NCBI GenBank assembly: GCA_033398695.1
Contig: CM065817.1
Location: forward strand, 30,886,231-30,950,230
Direction of reading: 5' to 3'
DNA: 64,000 bases
Source of the DNA: Orobanche coerulescens
Taxonomy: Eukaryota > Streptophyta > Magnoliopsida > Lamiales > Orobanchaceae
Position 1 is the stretch's first letter, and each line of letters starts with the position of its first letter. The translations under genes were made by a program, and so were the position numbers. Below, piece by piece: positions 46,335-56,841 of this stretch. A model generated the notes under the pieces. It saw only the letters and a program-made list of their open reading frames with translations. It did no database searches and was not told where the DNA came from.

Positions 46335-47868
46335 AAGGAAAGCCGAAGATGGCGTGGACTCCTCCACCATAGGAACCGCGGAAAGCGGAGGCACGGAGAT
46401 CGGCGACTCGTCGGTAGTGGCAGGCACTGAGGGCTTCACAACCCTCCGTTTCTTGTGGATGAGCTGAAGTTGCTCCTCCTCCCGAGGCTCCCGCCCTTCG
46501 ATGACAGGCTCCTGGAGAAGTCTAACCTCCGGGGTCAGTCGCGGCGGAGCAGAAGGAGCTCGGCTCACCTTTTTCCCTTGGCAAAGACGGTTCATGACCC
46601 CCGGATTAGACATGGCAATCGCAGCAGGGGGCTCGGGGAAACAAGGGTAGCGAATTTCTGCAAAAGAAAACAAACGATAAAGTTAGTAATCTTCCTCAGT
46701 CAAGACGATTGACATGTCAAAGAAGATCGCGAAAGTTCGTACCTGGAACCTTTATATGGCGAGGGTAGCGAAATAGCCGAGCATCCAACCAGCAGGCTTC
46801 GTTGTTAATTTGGCGTGCGTCTATATGGTCGTCAGGAAGACTCCGTATATTCTCCCAGACGATCGTGAAATCAAAAACGAGGTCCCCCACGCCGGAACAA
46901 TGACACCTGCAAAAAGAAGGCCAAAATCAGATCAGTTCAAAATGTATCCGAACAAAGGGAGAGTAAATCATTACTCAGACTCCTCTCCCGAAAGCCGGTG
47001 GGAATATCCAACTCGTCGGTCGGGTTGTCGTTCGCTGCCGACTTCCAAGCGCCGCCGACCTAGACCACTTTGACGGATCACCCCTTACTTTATTCGGGAC
47101 TCCAAGAATCACCCGACCTGAGCGACCTTGGATATGGTAGCCGCCGACGGAACCTTTTTGAACCGTCAGTTTGAAGAGATGGTTCATCTCCAATGGCGAA
47201 GGAAGATGATACAACCGATGGCCACCAAACAGAGTGAGGGTGTAGATGATCTGCAGCCAGGCGTTCGGCGTCAATTGAAGCGGAGCCACGTTCCAGGCGA
47301 TCAACAGATAGGAGACAGCAAACGGCAACGGGAATCGAAGTCTAGCCTCCATTATCGCCTCATTAACGGCGACCATGCCCTCGGGAGGTTGTTCGGCTCG
47401 CTCGTTCTCGGCAGGCACGTGGAGGCAGACATCAGAAGGAACATGGAACCTCACCCTCCAACGGTCCAGATCCTTCCTGGTCCCCGAGCTCCCGATCTGG
47501 CCAAGGGTCCACGGAGAGCGGCGAGCACCCCGGAACAACGTCCGCCTTACAGGTTCATAAGGATGGGCGATCGAGTATTCCCTGAAGTTAAATTCTGTGA
47601 AGGCTTGGACGAATGCGTTGTTCCGCTCCCAGTGTGCCGCCGCATCGGCCTCCTCCTGTTTCAGTGAACGGATCCGCTTGGCCTCCGCCGTCTTGGCCGC
47701 GTCAGCCTCATTGAAAAGTCCTTCGATCTCCGCGGGATCAATCCCGGTGCGGATGGCCTCGATGGCGGTGTCCACATGGAATTCCGCAGAAGGTTCATCT
47801 CGGGCGGTCAAAGCCCCGGCAGCGGAAGTACTACCCGCCTCATATGCATCTGGTCTTCCTCCGGACAT
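46335..47868 (-). pseudogene. Element D antisense gene, 5' part (exons 1, 2 and most of 3)
   Basis: Proposed exons on the minus strand are 47868-46975, 46906-46743 and 46657 onward, the last being cut by E at 46334. Introns are GT-AG at the positions used in C. Exon 1 starts MSGGRPDAYEAG and contains the Transposase_28-like block (HVPSDVCLHVPAENERAEQ, AVNEAIMEARLRFPL, LQLTPNAWLQIIYTLTLFGG). A one-base deletion near 47070 shifts the frame at the KW motif. Exon 2 is 164 bp, one short of C and E. Exon 3 is Pro-rich with a basic KKRR stretch. The 3' part lies at 36933-37980. Confidence 0.78.
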
Positions 47869-48018
47869 ATTCAAAGAGAAAGGTGGGAGAAGAAGTTTTT
47901 TGTTCTTACCTAAAGAGTCTGAGTCGATCGACGATCGTCACAAGAAGCTTCGAGGGAAATCGGCTATGTCTTCTTCTCAGACAGAAATGCATAAGGTTCT
48001 TCACCTTGTAACCCCAGT

Positions 48019-48028
48019 CCTTTTTATA
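48019..48028 (-). promoter_or_regulatory. TATA box of the antisense gene in D
   Basis: The minus strand reads TATAAAAAGG, 160 bases before the ATG at 47868. It corresponds to TATAAAAGG in C and E. Confidence 0.68.
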
Positions 48029-48385
48029 GGCAGGAGCGGGGGCTTCTGAGCAAATAAGCGAAGTCCCGAGAATCGAAGTGCAACTGTCATACAGGGCCGC
48101 ATTTAATGCTGTCCTCGAATCCCGCGTGCGCTTCGTTTTGAGGTCATGCCAAAGGACAGTCTGACAAAACCGTTAGACTCCCCCAATAGGAGCCCGACAC
48201 GTGCCCTGGTGACATCTTCAAAACTGCTGTCATTTCCCGCTCATTTCAGCGATCGAATAGGTCGTCCAAATTCAAAATCAGTCCTTTCGAGAGATGATCC
48301 ATTGTTCCGTAGAATTCTGAGTCGCTCGTCTAAGTCAAGCGATCACCAGTAGAACCACCTCACCCCACGTCTTCAACATCGGAGC

Positions 48386-48400
48386 GAGCTGGGGGGCAAT
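48386..48400 (+). other. Polypurine tract of element D
   Basis: GAGCTGGGGGGCAAT, identical to that of C, abuts the 3' LTR. Confidence 0.8.
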
Positions 48401-49322
48401 TGTTGTGCGGCGATTTATACGCCTCGACTGTGATCGGCATAAGGGCCGAGCGACCAAGCCAGCATCAAATAAGCCAAGGCAGACTTGCCAAGCGAAGAGT
48501 CCAGAACGAGATCAGGTACCGAGTGATCGACGTCCAGGGCGATCGTCTCTTGACACCTAGCGATCGACTCTAGTACCCGACCAAGGACGACCGTCCTATG
48601 CCACGTGTAAGGCCATCATCCGTCATATCTACGAAGACTGGATCTCGGAGCGAAGACCCACGTGCAGATCCGCGAATGGCGGGATTAAGGATCTTTGACT
48701 CCAGCCCATCAACAGCTGTCAATGACAGGGACTGCCTCAACTACCGACAGACCCGCCGAAAGGTCCTAGGTGGGACCTCCCGAGACAGCAACATAGGACG
48801 CGTGTTGTCTTCTCATTGGTTCGTACATCCGGCTGCCAGCAGCTACTGCGGACTTTAAGGAGACCAACCGATGCGCTAAAGACGATTGCCCGCTTATTAT
48901 AATACAGTAGAGGCGATTGCCCAGCTACCCTCGACTCCTATAAATAGGGAACCTCCAGCAACTGGGAAAGGGTTCGCACAAAACTGTTGTTTGTTATAGA
49001 AGTTCACAAACTCAGCTAAAAACGCAGCACTCCATCGTTGTTATAAGAACTCACAGAGAATCATCTCTGGTTCTTCCGGCAATCATCAGCACTCAAGAGC
49101 TAGATAACTAGGGTCTTTACACTCATTGTAATTGTACTCTAACATTAATATTTGTACTCCCAAGTATTCATATTAATAATATCTCACGAGAGCATTCAAG
49201 CCCGGGACTAACAACCCCAGCAAATCTTGTGTTATTTAATTTCCCTCGGACGTGCTCTCGCATTTTGTTTGTTACTCACCCATTCCAGCAATCCCTTCCG
49301 AATAATATTTTGGGTAACAACA
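48401..49322 (+). mobile_element. Element D 3' LTR
   Basis: 922 bp, TGTTGTGCGGCG to GGTAACAACA. It keeps the terminal CA lost in the 5' LTR. Confidence 0.9.
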
Positions 49323-49327
49323 AGTTG
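49323..49327. repeat. Target-site duplication of D, right copy
   Basis: AGTTG, identical to 32783-32787. Confidence 0.9.
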
Positions 49328-50413
49328 GATACAACAATCTTGCTGTAGTTGTTTTACTTAGGAAAAGTAAGACACATATCCAACAGGACTGAAGAAAAGA
49401 TTTGAACCGTTGTGAAAAAACCTTGTTTATTCATAAAGTATTCACGGTTAAAGTAACATTCAATGCTGATAGGGCAGCATTTAATGCGGCCGAAAGAGAC
49501 TACAGTCTGAACACGCTGAATAGCATTTAATGCTAAGTCAAAGAGGACGTCTAAAGCATTAAATGTGAATTGCCTTTAATTCAAGCATTCTGCAGCCGCC
49601 AATCAGAGCTGTCTCAATCTCACCAGCCGACCAACAACTACATTTATAATGGATCTATTTTCAAGGTTATAAATAGCCCCAAGCAAGAGGACATCAGACA
49701 CAAGAGATTATCTCGCGCAATACATCTGACAATTAGCTCTGACAATCTGAATACCAAGCTAACTAAGAGGAGTATATTTTCTGAGCATACAACATCATCA
49801 AGTGAAGAAATATACAGTCCTCAACGCAAATAGCACATTGCACAGCGAACGATCATCAAAGCATACAGCTGCTGTTTGAATTTGTTCTACCCAATCCTAA
49901 CGTTAAGATCAACTTAGCCTTGTGTGGACTAAGCGACTGCTAGTTCCGACCTGTGTGGGAAGAATAGCATTGAAGATGAAGCTTCGATCTGTGTGAGAAG
50001 AAGCAAGTCAAAAGAGTCAAATCCAATCTGTGTGAAGGGCCCAAGTTGTTGTCACTGTATCAATCTGTGTGAACGATATAGCGACATGTTTAGTTAAAGT
50101 CACGTAGTTGTGTATGCAGTTTTTAATAAACTTCTTACTCCTGTGTGGAGGACCACTGGACATAGAGGGATTTATCTCGAACCATTTATAACTGTGTGTA
50201 TTTTGCATTATGTCCTTACTGTTTTCATATCAACATGTGATTTAAGTATACATATTGTGAAAACCCTGTACATATCAAGCAAGCATGAGATTATCTAGTT
50301 GCCATATTAACAGCAACTCAATATCAGTCTTCCACTTTCCAAATAATTTTGGAAAAGATACAACTTATTCACCCCCACTTCTAAGCTGTTTACTGTATAC
50401 TTTGTAGCCAACA
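49328..50413 (+). mobile_element. Element F 5' LTR, right piece
   Basis: It completes the second copy of the 125-bp duplication and then carries several GCATTTAATGC-like words (about 49460-49565), a TATA box and the conserved Copia-LTR end CTGTGTGGAGGACCA to GCCAACA. Without D the whole LTR is about 1.36 kb. Confidence 0.9.
49668..49676 (+). promoter_or_regulatory. TATA box of element F 5' LTR
   Basis: TATAAATAG followed by CCCCAAGCAAGAGG, about 745 bp before the LTR end. Confidence 0.6.
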
Positions 50414-50415
50414 AG

Positions 50416-50427
50416 TGGTATCAGAGC
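50416..50427 (+). other. Primer-binding site of element F (initiator Met tRNA)
   Basis: TGGTATCAGAGC, two bases after the LTR end, identical to that of A. Confidence 0.92.
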
Positions 50428-50534
50428 GGTTGATTCTAAAAAAATAATAGATTTTTAAATGAATCAGATCCACAAAAATCACTAGCTTTTGAAAACTTTA
50501 GTGTTATATTTTCATCATTTATCCTACTTCTAAA

Positions 50535-52607
50535 ATGGACACTTCCATGATCAATAAATTTTCTATGTTGTCCATTAATGAGTTTGATGATTGGAGAATA
50601 GGATGGAAGCTCATCTTGCAGTGATGCATGAAGAGATGATCTTCGTCATCCAGGAAGGACCAATAAAGATAATTAAGGTCAATCCAGCCGCAAGGATAGA
50701 AGGACAGCCTCATGCTGAAATGCTCGGGAAGGAGCATGAACAGTGGACTACCGACGATCACAAGCGGGCAAACTTGGACAATGTTGCAAAGAATGTACTG
50801 TTTGTCACTCTCTACAAAGGCACATTCTCTAAGATAAAGAGCTGTAAGACAGCTAAACAAATCTGGGATAAACTCAAGCTCATTTGCGAGGGAACTGAGC
50901 TCTCAAAAGAAAATAAAATTTCTAAACTAACTCAGCAATTTGAGTCTTTTGAAATGAAATCTTCAGAAATGCTTGAGGAGCTTGACCTTAGATTTACCGG
51001 TATTGTCGGTGAAATTGAATCATTGGGTAAAGTATTTACCCAAAATAAGAAAAAATTGAAAATATTTAGATCACTCCCTGTCAGATGGGACATAAAAACC
51101 ACAGCTATGCGTGTGTCCTGTAACTTGAATAATATCTTCACTTTTGATTTTTTTTATGACCTAAAAGTATTCGGGTATGATATAGACAGGAGAGAGAAAT
51201 CTGAAGAGTCACCTGCCAAGACTACAGCACTGGCTGCTATATCTGACAGGAGACATTGTTTAGCACCTATCACATCCAAATCGGCATGCAAGGCAACAGA
51301 CATCGACGATGACCTCCTGTCGCAAGACAAGATGGCCCTGCTCATGCACAAATTCAAGAAGTTCATCAAACAGTCTGGAAAGACCCCATACATGGCCAAG
51401 CCATTTAACAGGGTAAGCTTTGAAACCCCATCATCTGGATATTCTAACTTGTGCTATAATTGCAGAAAGCCAAGACATTATGCAAATAAGTGTCCTCATC
51501 TAAAAGTGCAAAAGTTTCCCGAAGCTGAGTAACAGGAAAAGGATGAGAAGAGGCGTGCCTCGAGAAACAATCTCAAGGTCCTGATTGGTGAATCAAAAGC
51601 CTCGCCCGCATCAAACAAGACCAACGACTACCTACAGGCGATCACTGACAGTGACTCCTCCGACGATGAAATAGAGGATAAAGCCTATATTTGCTTTATG
51701 GCCAAAGAAGAAGAGGATGATGACAACGATGATGAGGTAAGCTCAACCTCAACCATTCTTATTAATGCATCGCATACGTTTGAAAATATGATGAATGAAC
51801 TTAAAACCATTCAAAAGGCCCATAAGATGCTCAAACAAGAAAATATATAGCTTGCTATTTTAAACCTAGAGCTGAAAGACGAAAATGACTTGCTCAAAAA
51901 CAATTATGAATATATGTCTTTGGATTACGAGAATAGCAAAGCCACTCATGAAAAACTCATGGAAAGCAATCATGAACTTGAAAAAGAACTAAATGAGAAA
52001 AAGTCTCATAGTGAGTACAAGACAAATGATTATGCTTTACTCGCAGATAAAGTACAAACTCTCGAGAAATGATAAGGAGAACTCGATACCATCCTGAAAT
52101 CATTTGAAAAATCTTCAAGAATGATGGAAGAAATTCTAAGCACTGGGCAGCATGCCCACGATAAACGTGGCTTAAGATATAACTCATTCTCCCACAAGGA
52201 AAAGTCTAGTACAGTGTTTATCGTGGGAGTGGAACCTATTCCTGAACCCGAAGAGGCCCTGTGTCCTGCAAAGGTTACAGCTGCCCCACCTCGGACATCA
52301 AAGGCTGCGATTATGCCCCTAAGTTCGTATAATAAGCAGTGGAAAACTTAGCCTCACAGACCTGTAAGACGTAATGATCATCAACAGTATGCTCCCCGAG
52401 CATACCAACAGCATCAGCAACCAGTCAGAAAGAAAATTGTGTCCAAGTATCCAAGGTATGCACCGCCATACTACTAACAATACAGTGCACCTATGTACTG
52501 GACCAAAAATAACCTACAGCAAACCAATTGCTGTCAGACAAATTTGGGTACCAATAGGCGCTAACATCCATGGACCCAATAATCAAAGGGGACCCAAATT
52601 TACCTAA
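50535..52607 (+). pseudogene. gag: Element F gag
   Basis: The start MDTSMINKFSML corresponds to A's start. A one-base deletion near 50603 (the INEFDDWR segment) throws the frame off; the following frame runs to 51532 and includes the zinc knuckle CYNCRKPRHYANKC, where the usual Gly before His is Arg. A TAA at 51530 replaces a Gln codon. The acidic stretch and coiled coil follow with TAG at 51848 and TGA-TAA at 52070-52075, then a Pro-rich and basic linker with a further stop. It ends at TAA 52605. The second half of the 52070-52075 double stop and the 52605 stop are shared with A. Confidence 0.88.
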
Positions 52608-52830
52608 TTTCTTTGATTACAGGATATCAAGGAAAATGACATCTGGTACTTCAACATCGGATGTTATCAGCACATGACAGGAGATATTAGCAAGCTATCA
52701 GATTATGTAGAAGGTCGTGGTCCAAAGGTACGATTCGGTGACAAATCCAAAGGAAGAACAAGAGGGAAAGGAACCCTGCTTGTAGGAAGGTTTAAAGTCA
52801 CCGACATAGCCTATGTTGAAGGCTTACAAT
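52608..52830 (+). pseudogene. pol: Element F protease with altered active site
   Basis: The segment aligns with A's protease (NDIWYF...GCYQHMTGD), but the catalytic DSG reads NIG: both Asp and Ser are replaced. Asp is essential in retropepsins, so the enzyme would be inactive. Downstream KFSKGRTRGKGT-like and VAYVEGLQYNLLSI-like parts stay in frame. A TGA just after the 52605 TAA also separates it from gag. Confidence 0.82.
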
Positions 52831-53071
52831 ATAATCTACTTAGTATTAACCACTTATGTGACAAACAGTTCTTGATCAAATTCTATATAAATCACTGTAG
52901 GGTGAAGGACATCAAGACCAAGAAAATCGTCCTTAAAGGAATCCGATTAGGTAATATGCACATTGCTGATTGGAATCCTACTAGATCCATTACTCCATGT
53001 CTTGTTTCCAAATGTACTACAAATCAAAGCTGTCTATAGCACAAAAGGATGTCACACACCAACTTCAAGAC
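52831..53071 (+). pseudogene. pol: Element F pre-integrase segment, cut by H
   Basis: This covers the GAG-pre-integrase region (LLSINHLCDKQF, CRVKDIKTKKIV, HKRMSHTNFKT). A TAG at about 53037 replaces the Trp before the zinc-binding His. Element H interrupts right after the second His motif, and the gene resumes at 60857. Confidence 0.85.
53067..53071. repeat. Target-site duplication of H, left copy
   Basis: AAGAC, repeated at 60852-60856. Confidence 0.92.
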
Positions 53072-54389
53072 TGTTGCGATATTTCTTACACGCAAGTGCA
53101 CGTCATCGTTTACAAGTAATAAAGTGATAAGTAGAGTATCGTTCCCATGAGGATTGAATTTCTAACTACCGATTTTTATGTATTCCAATTTTATCTGAAC
53201 AATCGAATTTGGGATTTTGCAATTAATAACTAGAAGAATTGCTAAAAGACTAGTAGAAAACGATGGCTTGAATAAAATAAATCAAATGATGAATAAGTCT
53301 AGGATTCTGAATCCACCTTAGTTTATCCGAATTTACTCTCGATTATCCGTAATAAATAATTTTCCCAGTTTATTGAAGGCGGAGATTGCTAATATATTCT
53401 ACCGCCTCTCCCGAGGTCAATAGATTTATCTAAAGGCGAATAACGCACTCTATCCCTAGGTGAATTAATTCGTCAATAGGCGAAAAGTATAAAATCTCCC
53501 AAAGGCCACGTAGTTCCTATGAGTATATTCCTATCTCACAGAATAAAACGGTCCTCACCAATAGTTCCTCACCAAATCTCCTCTCCCGATTCGAAGTGAA
53601 TGATTTAATCAATACAACTATTGGCCAGATAATTGCAAGCATTAAACACAATTGGGAAAACTCAATAAAAAGGTAATTAATTGGATAATCTCAAGAAATT
53701 CGTCAAAACATAGGTTTCATCAAAACCCTAGATTAGGGCTTTAGCCTGACATACTAATAATTGAAAATACAGAATGAATAAATGAAAGCATAAAATTCAA
53801 ACGCAGATGAAGCTCGGATTCCTCCGTTCTTCAGCTTCCGCCCTCTGCCTTTGAAGTCTTCTGCTTCCCTCTTCTTTTGCCGTCTCCAAGCTTAAGCTCC
53901 AAAATATTAAAGATCCAAAGATGATTTAATTAGGGTCTTAAACCCTATTTATAGCTCAGCACAACTCCAAATCGCGTCCGTATCAGTCGGTCGAAAACTG
54001 GCTTCGAAACGGCCTAAAATCCGCGCGGACATACAAAAACCGCCAAGTGTTCCGCGGCGCACTAAACCTGTGCCGCGGCACAGAGCCTTCAGCTGGAAGC
54101 CTGGGCATCATCAATTTCTTCTGTGCCGCGGCTCACAGAGTGTGCCGCGGCCACAGTCTGATTTACTTGGCCTTCGGTGGGTGTCTTCTGTGCCGTTGTA
54201 GCTGCTTCCTTGTGCCGCGGCTCAGAGTCCAGATTTGCCGTTTTCGCCCGTTTTGCCTCGTTTTAGCTCCCGGACTTCAATTTCCTGTCAATCATACAAA
54301 ATTAAGGCATTAAAGGCTCATTTAGACAATTTCACTCTCCCAAATACTACAAAATAATGATAAATAAGCGTATAAAAATTCGCCTAACA
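53072..54389 (-). mobile_element. Element H 3' LTR
   Basis: Plus strand TGTTGCGATATT to TTCGCCTAACA. It has about a dozen differences from the other LTR over the first 910 bp, then dozens in the GC-rich segment 53985-54240. A TATA word (TATAAATAG, minus) is at 53945-53954. Confidence 0.92.
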
Positions 54390-54406
54390 AATACCCCCAA
54401 ACTTAA
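54390..54406 (-). other. Polypurine tract of element H
   Basis: The minus strand reads TTAAGTTTGGGGGTATT next to the 3' LTR. Confidence 0.82.
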
Positions 54407-56204
54407 GCCTTTGCTTGTCCTCAAGCAAAAAGAATTAAATTCAATAAAAGAATGTCGTGAATCATCGTGCAACTCATGGTGTTCAACCTAATCACTACTA
54501 TCCTGTAATTCTCTCTAAATAATACGAGTGTCATAAAAGCGAGCTGCACTCAGAATAATGATTCCGCAAAGTAATCAAGTTCAGTCCTAATCACCCGTTC
54601 ATGAAGAAAATCCAGCTCAAAGATTAACAAAACGTGAGTCAAATCGACCGTCAATATGAAAGGCTAAAACAAAAAAGCTAGCTCGTCCCGTTCCACAGTC
54701 TAAAGGCACAATTTTCACGAGTTTCATAACAATTAAACCTCGGACAGTATTCCATTATATATATGTTCAAGAATTTGATTCGAGTTGACCACTAGGTTAG
54801 GATCTCGGGATGTTTCATCGGGATAATCCTAGGGTAGAATTTCCATTCTCATGTATTAGGAAACCGTTTCACGTAAAAGACACTCATGGGGCACATGGAT
54901 GCTTCTAGTTACTAAGTTCCCATCTACAGCAGAGAAACAACTCGAATGTATAATTTTCGCATGTCCGAATCAAGGTCGCCGTTTTACGCGAGAGTAAACA
55001 GCGGGTCAGGCGAATACCCCCGGTTACTAGGCTCCCTCTTATTGGCACATGTGAAATATCTAAATCACTAGTCTAATCAGGGTCGTCGTTTTACGCGAGA
55101 GTAAACAACGGGTCACGTGAATACCCCCGATTACTAGACTTCCCATCATAGAACACATTATCTCGACTTTTTGGGAAAAACTGACCGACTCTAAACTCAA
55201 TCTAAATGCCAACACGACTAATGAAACAGTACAACTCACTATCCGGAAAATGTAACCAAACGTATTGACGGTGATTTTAAAATAAGTATGTATCGTCTCT
55301 TATCTGCCAAGACCTCTACAATCACGAAAAATTTTGGACCTAAATGAATACTAAGCAGAACAGAAGTAACTGACTACTACTTGAATAAAACTCGACCGTT
55401 TCTTCAGAGAGAAAAACAGTGTTGTAACATCAGTATCACACAAATAGAAGCACGAAAAATTCACGAATAAAGAAAAACTAAGACAAGCAAGGCTATCTAA
55501 AAATTTTTTTTACGCAAAGTAATGAAAAGTGCAACGAAATAAAGTACAGCAATGAATGTAGCAACTGAAAGTAAATCCCCCCCCCCCAAACTTAGGACGT
55601 ACATTGACCTCAATGGACAAAAATGATATGCAATAAAAGGAAAAGGTCAAGTACTCCCCTCCAGTCCGCTCAAGAGCTGGTGCCGGCATCATCCGGTGAG
55701 CTTGCACGCTTCTTGACTACATCATGCGGAGTGTGAATAAATGGGCTTGCATCATCAAAAAGGAAGTTAAGTACGAGCTCTCAAGTTTAACATGATGTAA
55801 GGGTTGGGGATAATGTAATTCGATAACATGATTCATTGCATATAGTTTTGAAAATGCCTAGCTTACCAATTTTCCATTGCTGCAATTTATCAAACACCTT
55901 GTGTGCACAAGCGAAAATGAAGAACAAGAAGTTTGATGGTTAATTCCAAATCCCAAAAATAATAACACAGATAATAGCCCTGAATCACGACAACTATCAT
56001 CAACAATTCGTTCATAAATATCAATTCCATCACAATATCAAATTCCCCATATTCCAACTCCATTTTAGAAACAACAATGAAGAACACTAGCAATATAAAA
56101 CTTCAAATCTTTTCACATCAAGAATCACTTATGATTTAGAAATAAAAAATTACCTGGTGAATTTGAGGAGACTAATAGAATGGTATCAACTAACCTCACT
56201 GTGT

Positions 56205-56234
56205 GAAGGAAGGAAGGAAGGAAGGAAAGGAAGA
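56205..56234 (+). repeat. GGAA microsatellite
   Basis: About seven GAAG units with one interruption. Confidence 0.8.
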
Positions 56235-56296
56235 AAATACCTTGTGCAGGCCGATCGATTGAATGAGCCCAACCTGGTGGCTCTTATTTTGCGACG

Positions 56297-56635
56297 GGGG
56301 CCGCGGCACAATATAAGTGAGTCGCGGCCCAAAGTACAGTAGGCCTGGGAAATTTTATCATACCTCCGGGTGCCGCGGCTCAGTTTTCGTGTGCCGCGGC
56401 TCAGTCAGGTAGTGTGCCGCTGCTCATTTTACGCGTGCCGCGGCACAAAGTACAGCCTCCTAGGCGTCTCTTGGCCATTTGGTGTGCCGCGGCTCGGATT
56501 TAGTGTGCCGCGGCTCAGTGACCTGGTGTGCCGCGGCTTAGTAAGATCGTGCCGCGGCACATGGTACAGTTTGATCGGCCATTTTTCATCAGCTGGTGTG
56601 TGTCGCGGCTCACTTCTGTTGTGCCGCGGCCCATC
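56297..56635. repeat. Cluster of GTGCCGCGGCAC-type palindromes in H
   Basis: About a dozen copies of GTGCCGCGGC followed by AC or TC lie in 340 bp; some are the full 12-bp palindrome. The same word recurs in both LTRs (54047-54230 and 60517-60690). Confidence 0.8.
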
Positions 56636-56841
56636 ATTGCAATCCTCCCCTTTGCTGATTCCTGCACAGAAATTTTACACGAAAACATCAAGACGAGAGG
56701 GAAGGACGGATCAAAGAAGAATGACGACGAACAAAAACTCTAAAAAATGCAAGAAAACAACAAAGAATTTACAACTAATACTCGGGTTGCCTCCCGAGGA
56801 GCGCTAAGTTTATAGTCTTCAGCCGGACCTATTGGAAAACA

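Larger units (their letters stand above)
32788..49322 (+). mobile_element. Element D: Tat-like Gypsy with gag and antisense gene, interrupted by E
   Basis: LTRs of 926 and 922 bp begin TGTTGTGCGGCG; the 5' LTR ends CAATA (mutated from CAACA) and the 3' LTR ends CAACA. Net length is about 8.2 kb. The internal plan equals that of C: sense gag, about 260-bp repeats (three units), and an antisense four-exon gene, with no pol. LTR and coding sequence are clearly diverged from C and E, so D is a sister family. A perfect AGTTG duplication lies in F's 5' LTR. Confidence 0.9.
54407..56841 (-). other. Element H region in place of pol, non-coding
   Basis: No protein similarity is visible on either strand. 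It holds two diverged copies of an about 115-bp repeat (CGCCGTTTTACGCGAGAGTAA near 54968, and again near 55083). A second polypurine-like tract (11 C on the plus strand, then AAACTTAG) lies at 55577-55594, and a GGAA microsatellite and a palindrome cluster follow. Confidence 0.65.
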
